The translations under genes were made by a program, and so were the position numbers. Positions 10,595-20,596 of a DNA stretch of 64,000 nucleotides are shown here, piece by piece. The DNA comes from Setomelanomma holmii (taxonomy: Eukaryota > Ascomycota > Dothideomycetes > Pleosporales > Phaeosphaeriaceae), in assembly GCA_010015745.1 (NCBI GenBank), contig ML978173.1, forward strand, positions 186,001-250,000. The letters are read 5' to 3'. Each line of letters begins with the position of its first letter. Within the stretch, counting starts at the first letter, position 1. Below the pieces are notes generated by a model. That model saw nothing but the letters and a program-made list of their open reading frames with translations, was not told the DNA's origin and did no database searches.

Positions 10595-11749
10595 AAGTAG
10601 ATGCAAAGCTTTACAAGAAGCAACCAAGGCCGAGGCCCTGGAGATGCCGTTATGCGCGCGGCTCGTGTTCATCCTGCCAGCTGAGAGAGAGCTGGCACTG
10701 GTTCATAATATACCGAATGATTGCAATTCATGCATTCGTCTTTAAGCGAGAGCAGCTTTCACCTCGATTTGGCAGTCATTCGACGCGCACGGCCTGCACG
10801 CTTACACTGCAACTTGAAAGGCGGTGAGCCTCAATCTCAGCCTCAAGGCAGCCCAATCTGGGTCGTTGACGGAGATTGCTAACCCTCAAAGCAAATTGAC
10901 ACTGTGTACTTCGAATTTTTTCGCAGCCATTGAGCGTTATCTCAGTACAATTTTACTCGATTCTGGGTTCATTCACTTGCTGAAAATCTGCGACTTTGGA
11001 GAACAACAACTTGGATCTTCCTCATAGATATGTATAGTACTTACCCTAGCTAGTGGACTGCAAGCGATTACGATCGAACGTTCGAAATAACGTATAGTGT
11101 CTAGCTTCATGTTTTTGGGACACTCTGGAAACGACACTTATGGATTTGGCAGCCTTGTTGATCAATGGTAACATGGCACAAATACTACTGTAAACAGTGC
11201 ACATAGGAATTGGACTTTCTGATTTTGGGAAGGAAGAACCCAGAGTACCATGTTGCACTTCTCTAGTCCTCTTGAATAGATGCCAAAGAAGAATTGTGGA
11301 AGGAGGACCTGGAGATAGTCGTAGCGGATATTTAAATATGTCATTCACGGCTCTAATCAGGACATGCATAGCACGCACAGGGCCATAATTTTTGAAGGAG
11401 TCGTATTTTGGGGCAAATAATAACCCACTCATAAGTGATTATCGCGTTCATTTCGAACCACACAATTTGCGGGTTAGCGTGATCGTGGATAACTTCAATA
11501 TGAGTTCAGCCAATCTATATTCTAATCGACTGGGCTCGCGAACTTGAACATCATTCCTAGTTCTGAATCACATAAACCACTTTCGTATATTTGATTACTT
11601 ATACCTCAGTCCAGCTCATGTAGTCGCAGCGTTCTCCTTTTGATCATGAAATGAATACACACGAGTTTCAGAAACAAGACATGGCCCAGGTAGACATTGG
11701 TAGTCGGGCTGTCGTGTCTGTAGTTCTCCAGGACGTTTCACCTGGATGC

Positions 11750-11932
11750 TCAGACCTGGGGTGATGGCTTGGACCTTTCTGCGCCACGAGAAGACATGAC
11801 ATGTGACTCTCGACGATTCGGTCGCGCAAGCGGATGAGTGGAATTATCGTTGGCTTCGAGAGGAGCCATGGGATGTTTGACGACTGTTTTGGGAACAGGA
11901 GAGAAGGATCCCGCATGCGGCTCTTTCATCAC
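11750..11932 (-). CDS. Hypothetical 60-residue protein
   Basis: The frame starts MMKEPHAGSF about 80 bases downstream of a GTATAAA box and a pyrimidine-rich (CT) tract, which is the usual layout of a fungal core promoter. It is hydrophilic with many Pro, Arg and Ser residues and ends at a TGA directly after CAG-GTC, so splicing at that point is possible. An overlapping frame (11668-11916) is slightly longer. No domain or homologue is recognised. It is listed only because promoter and start are well placed. Confidence 0.2.
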   Translation of the reverse strand: MMKEPHAGSFSPVPKTVVKHPMAPLEANDNSTHPLARPNRRESHVMSSRGAERSKPSPQV

Positions 11933-11943
11933 GATCTTGAAAA

Positions 11944-11963
11944 GAGAGAGAGAGAGAGAGAGG
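11944..11963. repeat. (AG)10 microsatellite
   Basis: Ten AG dinucleotides. On the minus strand this is a CT tract immediately upstream of the start of the small ORF at 11932, where such tracts often mark fungal transcription starts. Confidence 0.9.
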
Positions 11964-13112
11964 TTCTGATCCTGGCTGTTTTGTTGTGGGAAAGCAGCGA
12001 AGGCAATGATTTATACTCCACCGCACCAACTCAGCCGTGTGTTGAATTTTTAGCTGTGCGCAATATAACTGTAGTTTGAGTAGTCTTTGCCGCAGCAAGA
12101 TGGACATTCACCCGCTCGCGTGCGCCTTTCAGACCACGACTTATTCTTGTTGAGCTTGTCGTGGATATCTTCAACATGTCCCGTAGCAAGTGACATTTGA
12201 GTGCAACCGAAGACGCACAGACATGAGTAAAGTGATTCTTTCTTTTCGATCTGGATTCAAGGCGAAGGAATTAATGAGACGGCCTGGGCTCTGTATCGAT
12301 ATTTGCGTTGCTGGGACTCATCGTGCAGCGCTGGACTACCACACGTGTCTGAGTTTCTGCTCATCTCGTGGATGGATCACCATAAGCGGTTCTTCGTGTG
12401 ACTTCGGGAAGAAGGAATTTGTGTATGAATGTGGACCCAAGTCTTTCTAGATGCAGGGCAGCGACTTCGGTGCAGTTGAATTGGTTTTTGGAGAACAGGG
12501 CAAAGAAAGATCATTGTTCGTTCTGTGCCACATTTCGAGAAGAAGAAGTTCAGTGGATGTGTTGCGAGGCATGCCGCCAATCATCGGTGAACTCAACACC
12601 GATTGTTTCTGGTGCAGTGCCCGTGAACGCGCTGAGCATCGAATTTTCGAGCGCGAGGGGAGACACCTCGATTGCCTCGAAACTTTCACAGAACGGACAT
12701 TCATGGAAGACTCAATTGTCGATGGTGAGGATCAATGTCATGGAAAACGACTTTTTTTGATGTCGTAGGCAGGGAGAAGACAGCAACCGTGAAACGCACC
12801 CATCGTTTAAGGAAGACGCAAAAATGTTTGCGCGATGAAAAAGAGAGAATTGAAGTGAAGCAGGCATATTTATACTTGGTTTTTGGAGCAGAAAATAGGC
12901 CAAGCCGACTAATGTTGTAGGGCGCGGGATGGTGATTTGATGACTTGCTGCGCGGTCAAGCTAGGGCAAGCTCATGATATGATGGTTCCAAGATGAAAAT
13001 GCCAGAGTGATGATACATGACATTTTACAGAAATGCGACTACATGTGCGTCTTCCGCTGGCATCGAAAACAGCAGTATCGTGCATATGCTTCCTTCGTTC
13101 CGAATCCAGACC

Positions 13113-14093
13113 CTATACACCAGGCATGCCCAATAAAGCTCGAACCTGGGGTACTCCTCGCGGCATAAAGTAAACCAGCCACAGTCCGGTAAATGCGACT
13201 GCCAATCCAGTGAATTTCTCAAACCACGTATGGAAGTACGCTGCCGTCATGAGCAGCATCCACCACATCAGGCCGGCTACACCCAGCGCGAACTTAACAC
13301 CTCGGGCTGTCGCGTTTGCCTCTTCTTTGACGCGCTCCTTCTCGACCGCCACACTCGCCGTTTTGCCATCTTGTAGGGTAATGAGTCGTCCATCGCGCAG
13401 ACCCTCGACTCGTGTCAATGCTGGCAGCAACTCCAGCCAGAGCAGCGATGAGCCAACAATAAGGAGGAACACGTGTCCTGAGATGTCATGTCCACCCTTC
13501 CACGTGCCACCCACAGCCTTGCACGTGGCCGCTGTGATGAACTCTCGAGCATCGCTCATATCTTCCCTAGCGTCTGGGTCCCGAAGCTGTTCGCATTGGC
13601 CGCCCGTAAAGCGGAACATGGTGTCAATCAAGGGCGGCCCAAAGAACCACTGCGTGACAAACACCCACCACGTCGTGACCGCTGCATAACGCAAGACTGC
13701 ATTGATACGTCGCTTGCTCACACCCCTTCCAAAACCAGGGTGGAATGCCAAGAAGACGACAAATGCAATTGTGGTCCAAAACCAGCCTACTTTGACAAAA
13801 TAGACATTGAATACATTCTTCTTTTGTGCGAAGTATGATGGGGCAAACTCGGGCGGGTGTGATTGTGATGCTGCGGAGTAGGGGGCACCTCGTGAGGCGG
13901 GTGATAAAGTGCTAAATATGCTTCCGAGGAGCAGCGTGAGTGGGTAGATGGCAATGAGCTGTGCCTCGAGGCGCGTGGGTAGAAAGGGCGAGCGGCGTGC
14001 CGAGGCCAGTGGTGGTCGTATGGTGCTGGCGGGCATCGTAGAAGTGAGGGGTACTGAGCCGTTGACTGCGGGTTCTTTGCGGCGTGTTGCCAT
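13113..14093 (-). CDS. SCS3: FIT2/Scs3 family protein (lipid droplet biogenesis, ER acyl-CoA diphosphatase)
   Basis: Single exon, 326 residues, near the usual fungal length. It is a multi-pass ER membrane protein with about six hydrophobic segments. The family signature GGHDISGHVFLL is at about residues 200-211, with the first catalytic His at 207; the second, in AAYFHTWFEKFTG, is at about 288. The family cleaves fatty acyl-CoA at the ER and is needed for normal lipid droplet budding and, in yeast, for inositol-related phospholipid synthesis. The start ATG is followed by a basic MATRRKE tail. The plus-strand frames over this locus are shadows. Confidence 0.92.
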   Translation of the reverse strand: MATRRKEPAVNGSVPLTSTMPASTIRPPLASARRSPFLPTRLEAQLIAIYPLTLLLGSIFSTLSPASRGAPYSAASQSHPPEFAPSYFAQKKNVFNVYFVKVGWFWTTIAFVVFLAFHPGFGRGVSKRRINAVLRYAAVTTWWVFVTQWFFGPPLIDTMFRFTGGQCEQLRDPDAREDMSDAREFITAATCKAVGGTWKGGHDISGHVFLLIVGSSLLWLELLPALTRVEGLRDGRLITLQDGKTASVAVEKERVKEEANATARGVKFALGVAGLMWWMLLMTAAYFHTWFEKFTGLAVAFTGLWLVYFMPRGVPQVRALLGMPGV

Positions 14094-15612
14094 GATGGGT
14101 CGTGGGTGAGGGTGTGGGAGAAGTGTATGCTCCCTTTGTTGCTTTAGAGTGGTGAACTACCGCGCTGCTCAAAGCAACGAAGCGTGATGAAGGAAGATGA
14201 AGTTGAAGAGTTTTCCTCGTATACGAAATGCAGTGTGCGCTTGGGTTGCTCGAAACTTGGCTATTCACAACGTTGAAGCGGGCGGCTTGAGAAATCGATC
14301 AACAATGACGTTATGCTGAAATGATGGTTGAGCCACATGTGGCGCAGAACTAGTCCACTCTTGGGTTGAGAATTCCAGGCACCGCTTTCCTTCTCCTTCC
14401 ACCATCAACTGTGACCACGTTTCTCCTCTACAACGCAGTTCGATCACTATCTCCAAGCTTCGGGTATGCATCGTACCGCATGCTCTGTCAGATTGGTTGT
14501 TTGCTGCGGTGTCTTTCACTTGGCGACACCTGGCAACCTTTTACTTCTTCGATTGCTTGGGCGACTGCAGAAGGAGATGGCAGGCCGTGTACGATGGACT
14601 TGTCGAGGCATCGCTCAGTTTGGCTCTCTTATAGGCATCATCTCCTTGTCTTTCTTCAAATTCCTATAATGTTTGGTCAACGTCTTTCGCTGAACTCAGC
14701 AGCCACCGGTCTCCCGAAACATAGGCCATCCACAAGTTATTGATCTTCCCATTCAACGTGCACTGTATCAAGGCTACAACTAAATGGTCGTCAAATCCGA
14801 GCAATTCGTTGCAACAGAGGTGGAGTACACAATAGGATCATCTTTAGTGCACGGTTTCAAGGATGGATAACGAGGCCCAGAAACGGCTTCCGCGACGCAA
14901 CGTGCGACATACGAACGCGAAAGTCAAATGAACCACAGGGTACTAAATCCGCAGCTGCACGGAGTTCGTCCTTTTCTCCCACGCAATAGAAACCCGTCGA
15001 ATCGGAACATATGCGTAAAGTTGCCCAAAATGCGACCGGTGGCGCAGACCCTGATCTCCAACGACAATGGTGGCGTTCTCAGCGTCCAGGCGTGAGGTCA
15101 TCGCCACGTCCGAACTTGGTTTTCCAACCACACTAGTGTCCCGCCTGACACGGTTCGAACCACTCAATCGAGCCCAATGGATATGCTCTACCTAATTGGG
15201 ATGGTTCGCACAAACACCCTCTGCCTATTTCGGATGGTTTGCGACGCCTTCTACTACAGACTACTCCGATTGCTTGGGGACTCATCTAGATTGCAGATAA
15301 ACTCGAGCTAAACTACCTCTCAGCTGCACTTCTCCATCGTCATGAAGGGCTGGAAGCCCCCGTGGGCCTTGATTCACAGCAGTTTAGACCCTCATGTGGC
15401 TTGCGGACGTCACGAACGAGACACTGTGGATGAGTACACTGACGTCGATAAGCAGGCATCGAAATGCATAAGTGGTCGAATCCTTCACCCAAAGCAGATC
15501 TGTTGTGCAACCCGGCTCTTGTGCAATTACTCCTCTGAGCTATACAGGTCTTCCTAATTCAGACCCCCAGTTACCCGCACCACCCAATCATTGTTCACAT
15601 ACCTCAGTCACG
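14094..15612. other. Divergent intergenic region, no gene supported
   Basis: 1.5 kb between SCS3 (minus) and the aquaporin (plus). An 84-codon minus frame (14265-14519) and a 71-codon plus frame (15342-15557, MKGWKPPW start) are open but carry no domain, signal or splice evidence. The minus-strand segment around 15490-15560 has a tRNA-like A box but does not fold as a tRNA. Confidence 0.4.
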
Positions 15613-16709
15613 ATGAACGTCGACCGCCCCGCCCGTGGTCTCCGCGTCCCCTGGAAATCTCGACGCCGCCAGCTCCCCGAACGGCATGAGAAGCATGTCG
15701 AGCGTCGCCTCTGGGTCCTCGACTTCCTTCCCAAAGCTGCCAAAGGCCATATTGTAGCCTGCGTGGGAGAATTCGTCGGCACATTCATGTTCCTCCTGTT
15801 CGCACTAGGTGGAACCAATGTCGTTAACACTGCACCGGCCGAAGGGCAGAATGCTGTCGAACTGAGTGCGAATCCAAGCAAGATCATGTACATCGCATTG
15901 GTCTTCGGCATGAGTCTCGCTGTGAACGCATGGGTGTTCTTCCGCATCAGTGGTGGCCTGTTCAATCCAGCTGTCACGCTGGGTATGATGGTCGTTGGTG
16001 CCACGAGCTACATGCGGGGCGCACTCATCATCGTGTCCCAAATTCTCGGCGGCATTGCCGCGTCCGCTGTGGTCAGTGCCATGATGCCAAACGTGCTTGC
16101 AGTCAGGACAGAACTCGGTGGTGGCACAAGTGTAGTTCAAGGTCTCTTCATCGAGGTATGTCTTGCCCCATCCTAAATTACCATGGCTACGGCACAACTA
16201 ACACCACCCAGATGTTTCTCACCGCCCAACTCGTCTTCACAATCTTCATGCTCGCCACCGAAAAGCACGAAGGCACCTTCATCGCCCCCGTCGGCATCGG
16301 ACTCTCCCTCTTCGTCGCCGAACTCATGGGCGTCTTCTACACCGGCGGCTCCGTGAACCCAGCACGTTCCTTTGGGCCCTGCGTCGTAACGCACCAATTC
16401 CACTCCTACCACTGGATCTACTGGGTGGGACCGATCCTCGGTGCGCTGCTGGCGAGCGTGTTTTATATGTTTATCAAGGCGCTTGAGTACGAGACAGTCA
16501 ATTTGACGACGGATCCGAAACAGACGCTGGCGGAGAAGTTTGATTCGAGTGCGGCGCACAAGAAGAATGTGCCCGTGTCGAGAGACAGTATGGGAAGCGG
16601 ACATACGCTGGGCAGTGGGAATACTTTAGATAAGAGTGTTGTTGATGGGCCGGCGGGTACGTATGAGAGCTCGCCCGCACTGGAGGGTGGGCACGTTGCG
16701 AGACATTAA
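15613..16709 (+). CDS. Aquaporin / MIP family channel
   Basis: Exons 15613-16155 and 16212-16709 give 346 residues. The intron of 56 bases starts GTATGT and ends CCCAG. Six membrane helices are visible between about residues 50 and 285. The two pore half-helix motifs are FNPAVT (Asn at about 118) and NPARSF (Asn at about 230, with the selectivity Arg following). The protein has a basic N-terminal tail (RGLRVPWKSRRRQ) and a C-terminal Ser/Gly tail (GSGHTLGSGNTL). The NPA/NPA pair and short loops fit an orthodox fungal aquaporin more than an aquaglyceroporin, although substrate cannot be read reliably from sequence. It would act in the plasma or vacuolar membrane in water balance. Confidence 0.93.
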
Positions 16710-16859
16710 ACTTGTCTTCATTCGTCTTCTTTTTCTTGTATCAGTACATATTGCTCTTCAAGCGTCTGAGCGTCTACAGCATGTCTTCTTTCATAAAATC
16801 AAATACACTTAGTAATTCATTCACGCACACTCACACTAGTGATCTAACGCATCCCTCTA

Positions 16860-17382
16860 TTACGGGTTTATTGCTCGTGCTACTGAGTCTAAATATTCAT
16901 CATCCACTGGGTATACAACCTCAAGGAATTTGTCTAGCCGTGGACGCCGAAAGCGCATACTGTTCATCGGTCTCGTGCAAGGAAACATGTAAAGAAAAAC
17001 GATCGTGCGTGAGCTTCGATACCATAGTGGCGGGGCATGTGTTTGGCGGCCGTTGTGTCTCGCTTGCGCATGCGAATAGTCTTCGTCCAAAGTTGCGGAA
17101 AATCCAGCCTCCCAAAGGTCCGCATCATCAATCGTGACATACCGCTCAATCCCCAGCCTTCTAAATTCTTCGCGCATCCTTCTCATATCGACCCGCGTCA
17201 CGCTGCACAAGGCCGCGTAAGTCAATCCGGTTCGGGGTACACCGCCACGTCATATTTCCCCGGAAATAACCCGGATGTGTGTTCCACAATTCCTGCCACG
17301 AAAAGCGTGCAGCCACAACTTCCAGTCCTGGCATGTCGCCCGACGTCATCCGTGTCGGTGGTTTGTCGGCCTCATTGTGCAT
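16860..17382 (-). CDS. Hypothetical protein just downstream of the Zn2Cys6 gene
   Basis: Two exons, 17382-17243 and 17202-16860, joined through a 40-base intron (GTGTAC...GTGCAG), give 160 residues. The central part (RRMREEFRRLGIERY, then DDADLWEAGF) has a natural amino-acid balance, but no family is recognised. The ATG is only about 11 bases after the stop codon of the transcription factor on the same strand, unusually tight for a separate fungal transcript, so this may be 3' UTR sequence of that gene with a chance frame. The joined frame keeps phase, which is weak support. Confidence 0.25.
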
Positions 17383-17392
17383 TTCTCAACGT

Positions 17393-20300
17393 TCAGCGCC
17401 AGCCGCCCATGCCCTGTCCCTGCTGCGGCGCGAACTGCGAACGGTTGTTGCCGGGGAATTGTGGCTGGCCGTTGTTCATGCCCATGCTGGGGTCGAGAAA
17501 TGTGTTTGCCCATTCCTCTTGGTTGAGCAGGTCGTCGAATTGGAGGTTGTTGCTGGGTAGGTGCACGTTGGGACTGCCGGTGTGGGGTGCGTAGCCGCGC
17601 GATGGCTGCCCGCCTTGCATCATGTACATTGGCATCGAGCCGTAGAGCTGCACGTCGCTGTGTGGACGTCGAGGGGCGCCGAAACCGGGTGGTGCGAAGG
17701 GCGCGGGGTGCGACTTCATGTCGACGCCGGACATTTGTGGCGGCATGCCGACGGCGGGAGAGGCGGTGTTGCGGTCGAGTAATTGGGGGTGTCGGCTTTC
17801 GAAGGTGGTCATTGGCTGGTTGGGGTATGCTAGAGGGTCAGCAGAAGGGAACATGATGGTTGAAATGTCTGGTACATTTAGGCCAGAAGGGTCTGCAAAG
17901 TTGCCGCCCAGCGGTGTTGCAAGAAATGACGGTCGCTGCTGTGGTTTATGTGTTGGTCCGAGCCCGAACCCTGGTAGACTTGCGGTTGATGAGGTTGGAG
18001 TGAGTCCTGGAACGGCGTCGAAAAAGTCCGGATTTGATGACGGCGATGGCGAGCCAAAGGCTGGGTCGATGCCAAGACTTGCGAAACGTGATTGTGATAT
18101 TGGAAGTGAGTGGGATAGAGCAGTTCGCTTGAGGTCTGGGACGCTCTCGGGAAAGGTGCTGGCGCGACGTGGTGCCATGAACTTGTCTTGCTTGAGAAGG
18201 TTAGATCGCGATGTCACCGACTGCGGTGAGCTGCCTTGTCGCCGCTTCTTGGACTCGAGGATTTCTCCACCGTGCTTGATCGATTCTGGTAGTCTTTCAA
18301 ACATGCTCTGAGAAGATTTAGCGGTGAGCCAAGATCGATCTCGAATATACTTACACGTAGCGCAGTGCTGCACTTATCCGCCGCAATGCTTCGCTTAGAG
18401 AAAAATGCCAGCACTTCCTTGCCTTCCACGGCATCTCGAAGAAGCTCAAAGCTGGTAGGGCTAGTTGGGTTTTCTAGCACAAAGTACAAGATCGAAACGA
18501 TAGCGAAGAAGGTGGTGTACATCGAAAACCAGTAAGCACCAGCTAAGACGCCCTTCTTTCTCATCTCGGTGGAGATGTGAATGATGTTTCGCGAAACACT
18601 GACACACGCGGATGCGCAAGCAAATGCTCTCTGGTCCACATTCTTTTCCTTGTTCGCCAGCGATACGTAGTGTAAGAAGGGTCGGTAAAGCAGTAGTTGG
18701 GCGTGTCCGAATGCCATTCGTAGCATTTGTTGTACCCTAAGATTGTCAGCAATCGAACTGTTCGGTCGATTCGGCCGCACTGACCGTATGATGAGAGGAG
18801 ACTCTGCGCCGCCAGGCTTGAGTGCTACTGGTAACTCATCCAACCATTGCGAAAGATCTTGCTCCAATTCTCTTATCTTCGAATAGCTCACAGTGTACGT
18901 GACAGAGTCACTGCCACCCGACTGTGTCCCCTTGATTGGATATACGACTTTGCAGATCTTGCTCAGCACTCGCACGATTCGAGTGTGGGCGTTGAAAGCG
19001 GACATGACCGATATGGTGCCTTCTGGCATGGAAAGAATGCCATTCTCCGTGATGTAGTCATCGTCCACCTCAGCCGGCCATTCTTGATCGATATCCTCGT
19101 CTTCCAAAAAGCGTGGCAAACCGAGCATCGCACCAACATAAGAGTCCATCCGCCGTATCACCCAAAATATACGTTTCCGTGTCTCGGCTTCAATCGGGTT
19201 GAAGCTAGTGTTGAAAGAGCGATGCAGACCCATACGCAGAGCCGAACGAAGTGCTACTCCGATATAGGCGTAGCATGTACTCAACTTCGCGGACGATTGC
19301 AGGAATTGAATCATGAATATGATGGCCTGAAGAGACACCAGATCTCGACAGTCTGTGACGTCGATGAGCTGCCGGGCAGCCTTGAAGTACTTGTACCTGG
19401 TCATTTCATTCAGCAGCGATTCTCAAACAGATGAGTTAAGCACTCACCCCTCATCTATCAGCGTCTCATATGTGGCCTTGTCTAGATCGCGGTCGTTGCG
19501 CGAGAACAGCTTACCCAGCGCCAGCACAGAAAAGAGCAGCGGAAGGAAGTTGTGTTCAGCCGGTCCATATTGCTCTACAGGCAGCTCCCACATGCGATCA
19601 AACTGCTTGTAGAATGTAGGTAAATGTACAACTCTAAGCATTGCACTGGCCTCAACAATAGCGGCGTCACAGAGCTTCTGTGCTTCGTCCTTGCTCGGTA
19701 AATCTGCCGCAGATGGCATTGTGGATGATGAATCGGCAAACGATACAGTCGATGAGTTGGGAGAAGACGGCCCTTGCGACATGGAGCGATGTTTTAGTGA
19801 TGGCGAAGAATCCGCAGGTATCTGGAAGAGTTCGCCAAACTGTCGCAGACCGCTCATAAAGCTCACACCCGATGAGTGGCCATGGTAGTCCCAATTCCCT
19901 TCTTCATCGAGATCCAAGTGGCCTGTGGCTTTCACCATGGCTTCCAGGTGAGAGTCATTCACGTCTTTGGCCGGCGCAGCAACATGGTTCGATAGAAGGC
20001 GTGGATCAGTAGGCATGGGTTGTGGCTGCGCATGAGCGACAGGCAGTTGTGGGAGAAGACCACTCTGAAGGTGGGCATCAATGCTAGGATCGTTCAGGTC
20101 CACGGTCGGAAAGACAACATGCAAAAGGGCTTTCGCACGTTTCAATTGACTTTCTAAGGCTTCGATATACTGAGGTGTAGCATTACGTCGCCGGTTCGAG
20201 GGCTGGTCGTAAGTACTAGCTTGAGTCAATACATTGCGCGCCACACCCAGTGTTGGGAGAAATTACCATTCTACACAAGAGTCAGTATGCGCCGGGGCGA

Positions 20301-20596
20301 ATTGCAAAATGGTAGGAAGATATCAACATACCGTAGCTGTATACGGTACAGTGTGTGCATGGCTGCTTGCCGTCGCATTTGATCTTCTTCCTCCTACATT
20401 CATCGCAAGCGCGTGTCACCCGCCGCCGCTTTTGGAGTGGCTGTGGCTTTGACGCCTGATCGTCGGCAGGATCATTGCTCGGGGAGTTGTCGTCACCAAA
20501 TTCGGGACTTTCCTCGTGTTGTGAAGGTTCATACTGACCAGACTGGCCGGAGCCTGTTGGTAGGCTTTCAGTTGTGGTAAGGGTGGGTGAAGCCAT
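17393..20596 (-). CDS. Zn2Cys6 fungal-specific transcription factor
   Basis: Six exons: 20596-20332, 20270-20267, 20215-19448, 19396-18785, 18736-18355 and 18307-17393; together 981 residues. The DNA-binding domain is near residues 68-96: RRRVTRACDECRRKKIKCDG, then CTHC, with the sixth cysteine in ECTYD. That cysteine codon exists only if a 4-base exon (AATG, 20270-20267) is spliced in. A coiled region (YIEALESQLKRAKALL) follows the cluster. The middle homology region has TYAYIGVALRSALRMGLHRS-type sequence (CYAYIGVALRSALRMGLHR) and LLYRPFLHY, typical of the Fungal_trans domain. The C-terminus is rich in Pro, Gln, Gly and Met, as in activation domains. All introns are 47-61 bases with clear branch sites. 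The target genes cannot be told; the general plan is that of xylanolytic-type regulators. Confidence 0.9.
20267..20270 (-). other. 4-base microexon of the Zn2Cys6 gene
   Basis: The bases AATG lie between a 61-base intron (20331-20271, GTATGT...ACTGAC...GTGTAG) and a 51-base intron (20266-20216, GTAATT...TTGACTC...CTAG). They turn TAC-G / AATG / TACTTAC into Tyr-Glu-Cys-Thr-Tyr-Asp, restoring the Cys needed for the zinc cluster. Skipping it directly joins exons out of frame or loses the cysteine. Confidence 0.8.

Larger units (their letters stand above)
10595..13112. other. Gene-poor 2.5 kb stretch
   Basis: No conserved gene. It contains an (AG) run at 11944-11963 and two minus-strand TATA-like boxes, GTATAAA near 12011-12017 and AAGTATAAATAT near 12867-12876. 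Downstream of the first lies a 60-codon frame (listed separately). Downstream of the second, a minus-strand frame around 12570-12720 reads HECPFCESFEAIEV but is cut by a TGA just upstream and has no start. These could be remnants of small genes. Minus-strand reading is toward lower coordinates. Confidence 0.35.

Noticed and set aside
15480..15565. tRNA-like A box (TAGCTCAGAGG) and near B box (GGATTCGACC) on the minus strand
   Set aside because: The spacing is too long without a usual intron, the acceptor ends do not pair and the T stem is mismatched.
17037..17594. 185-codon plus-strand frame
   Set aside because: It is antisense to the 3' end of the Zn2Cys6 gene and the frame below it, and has no motif.
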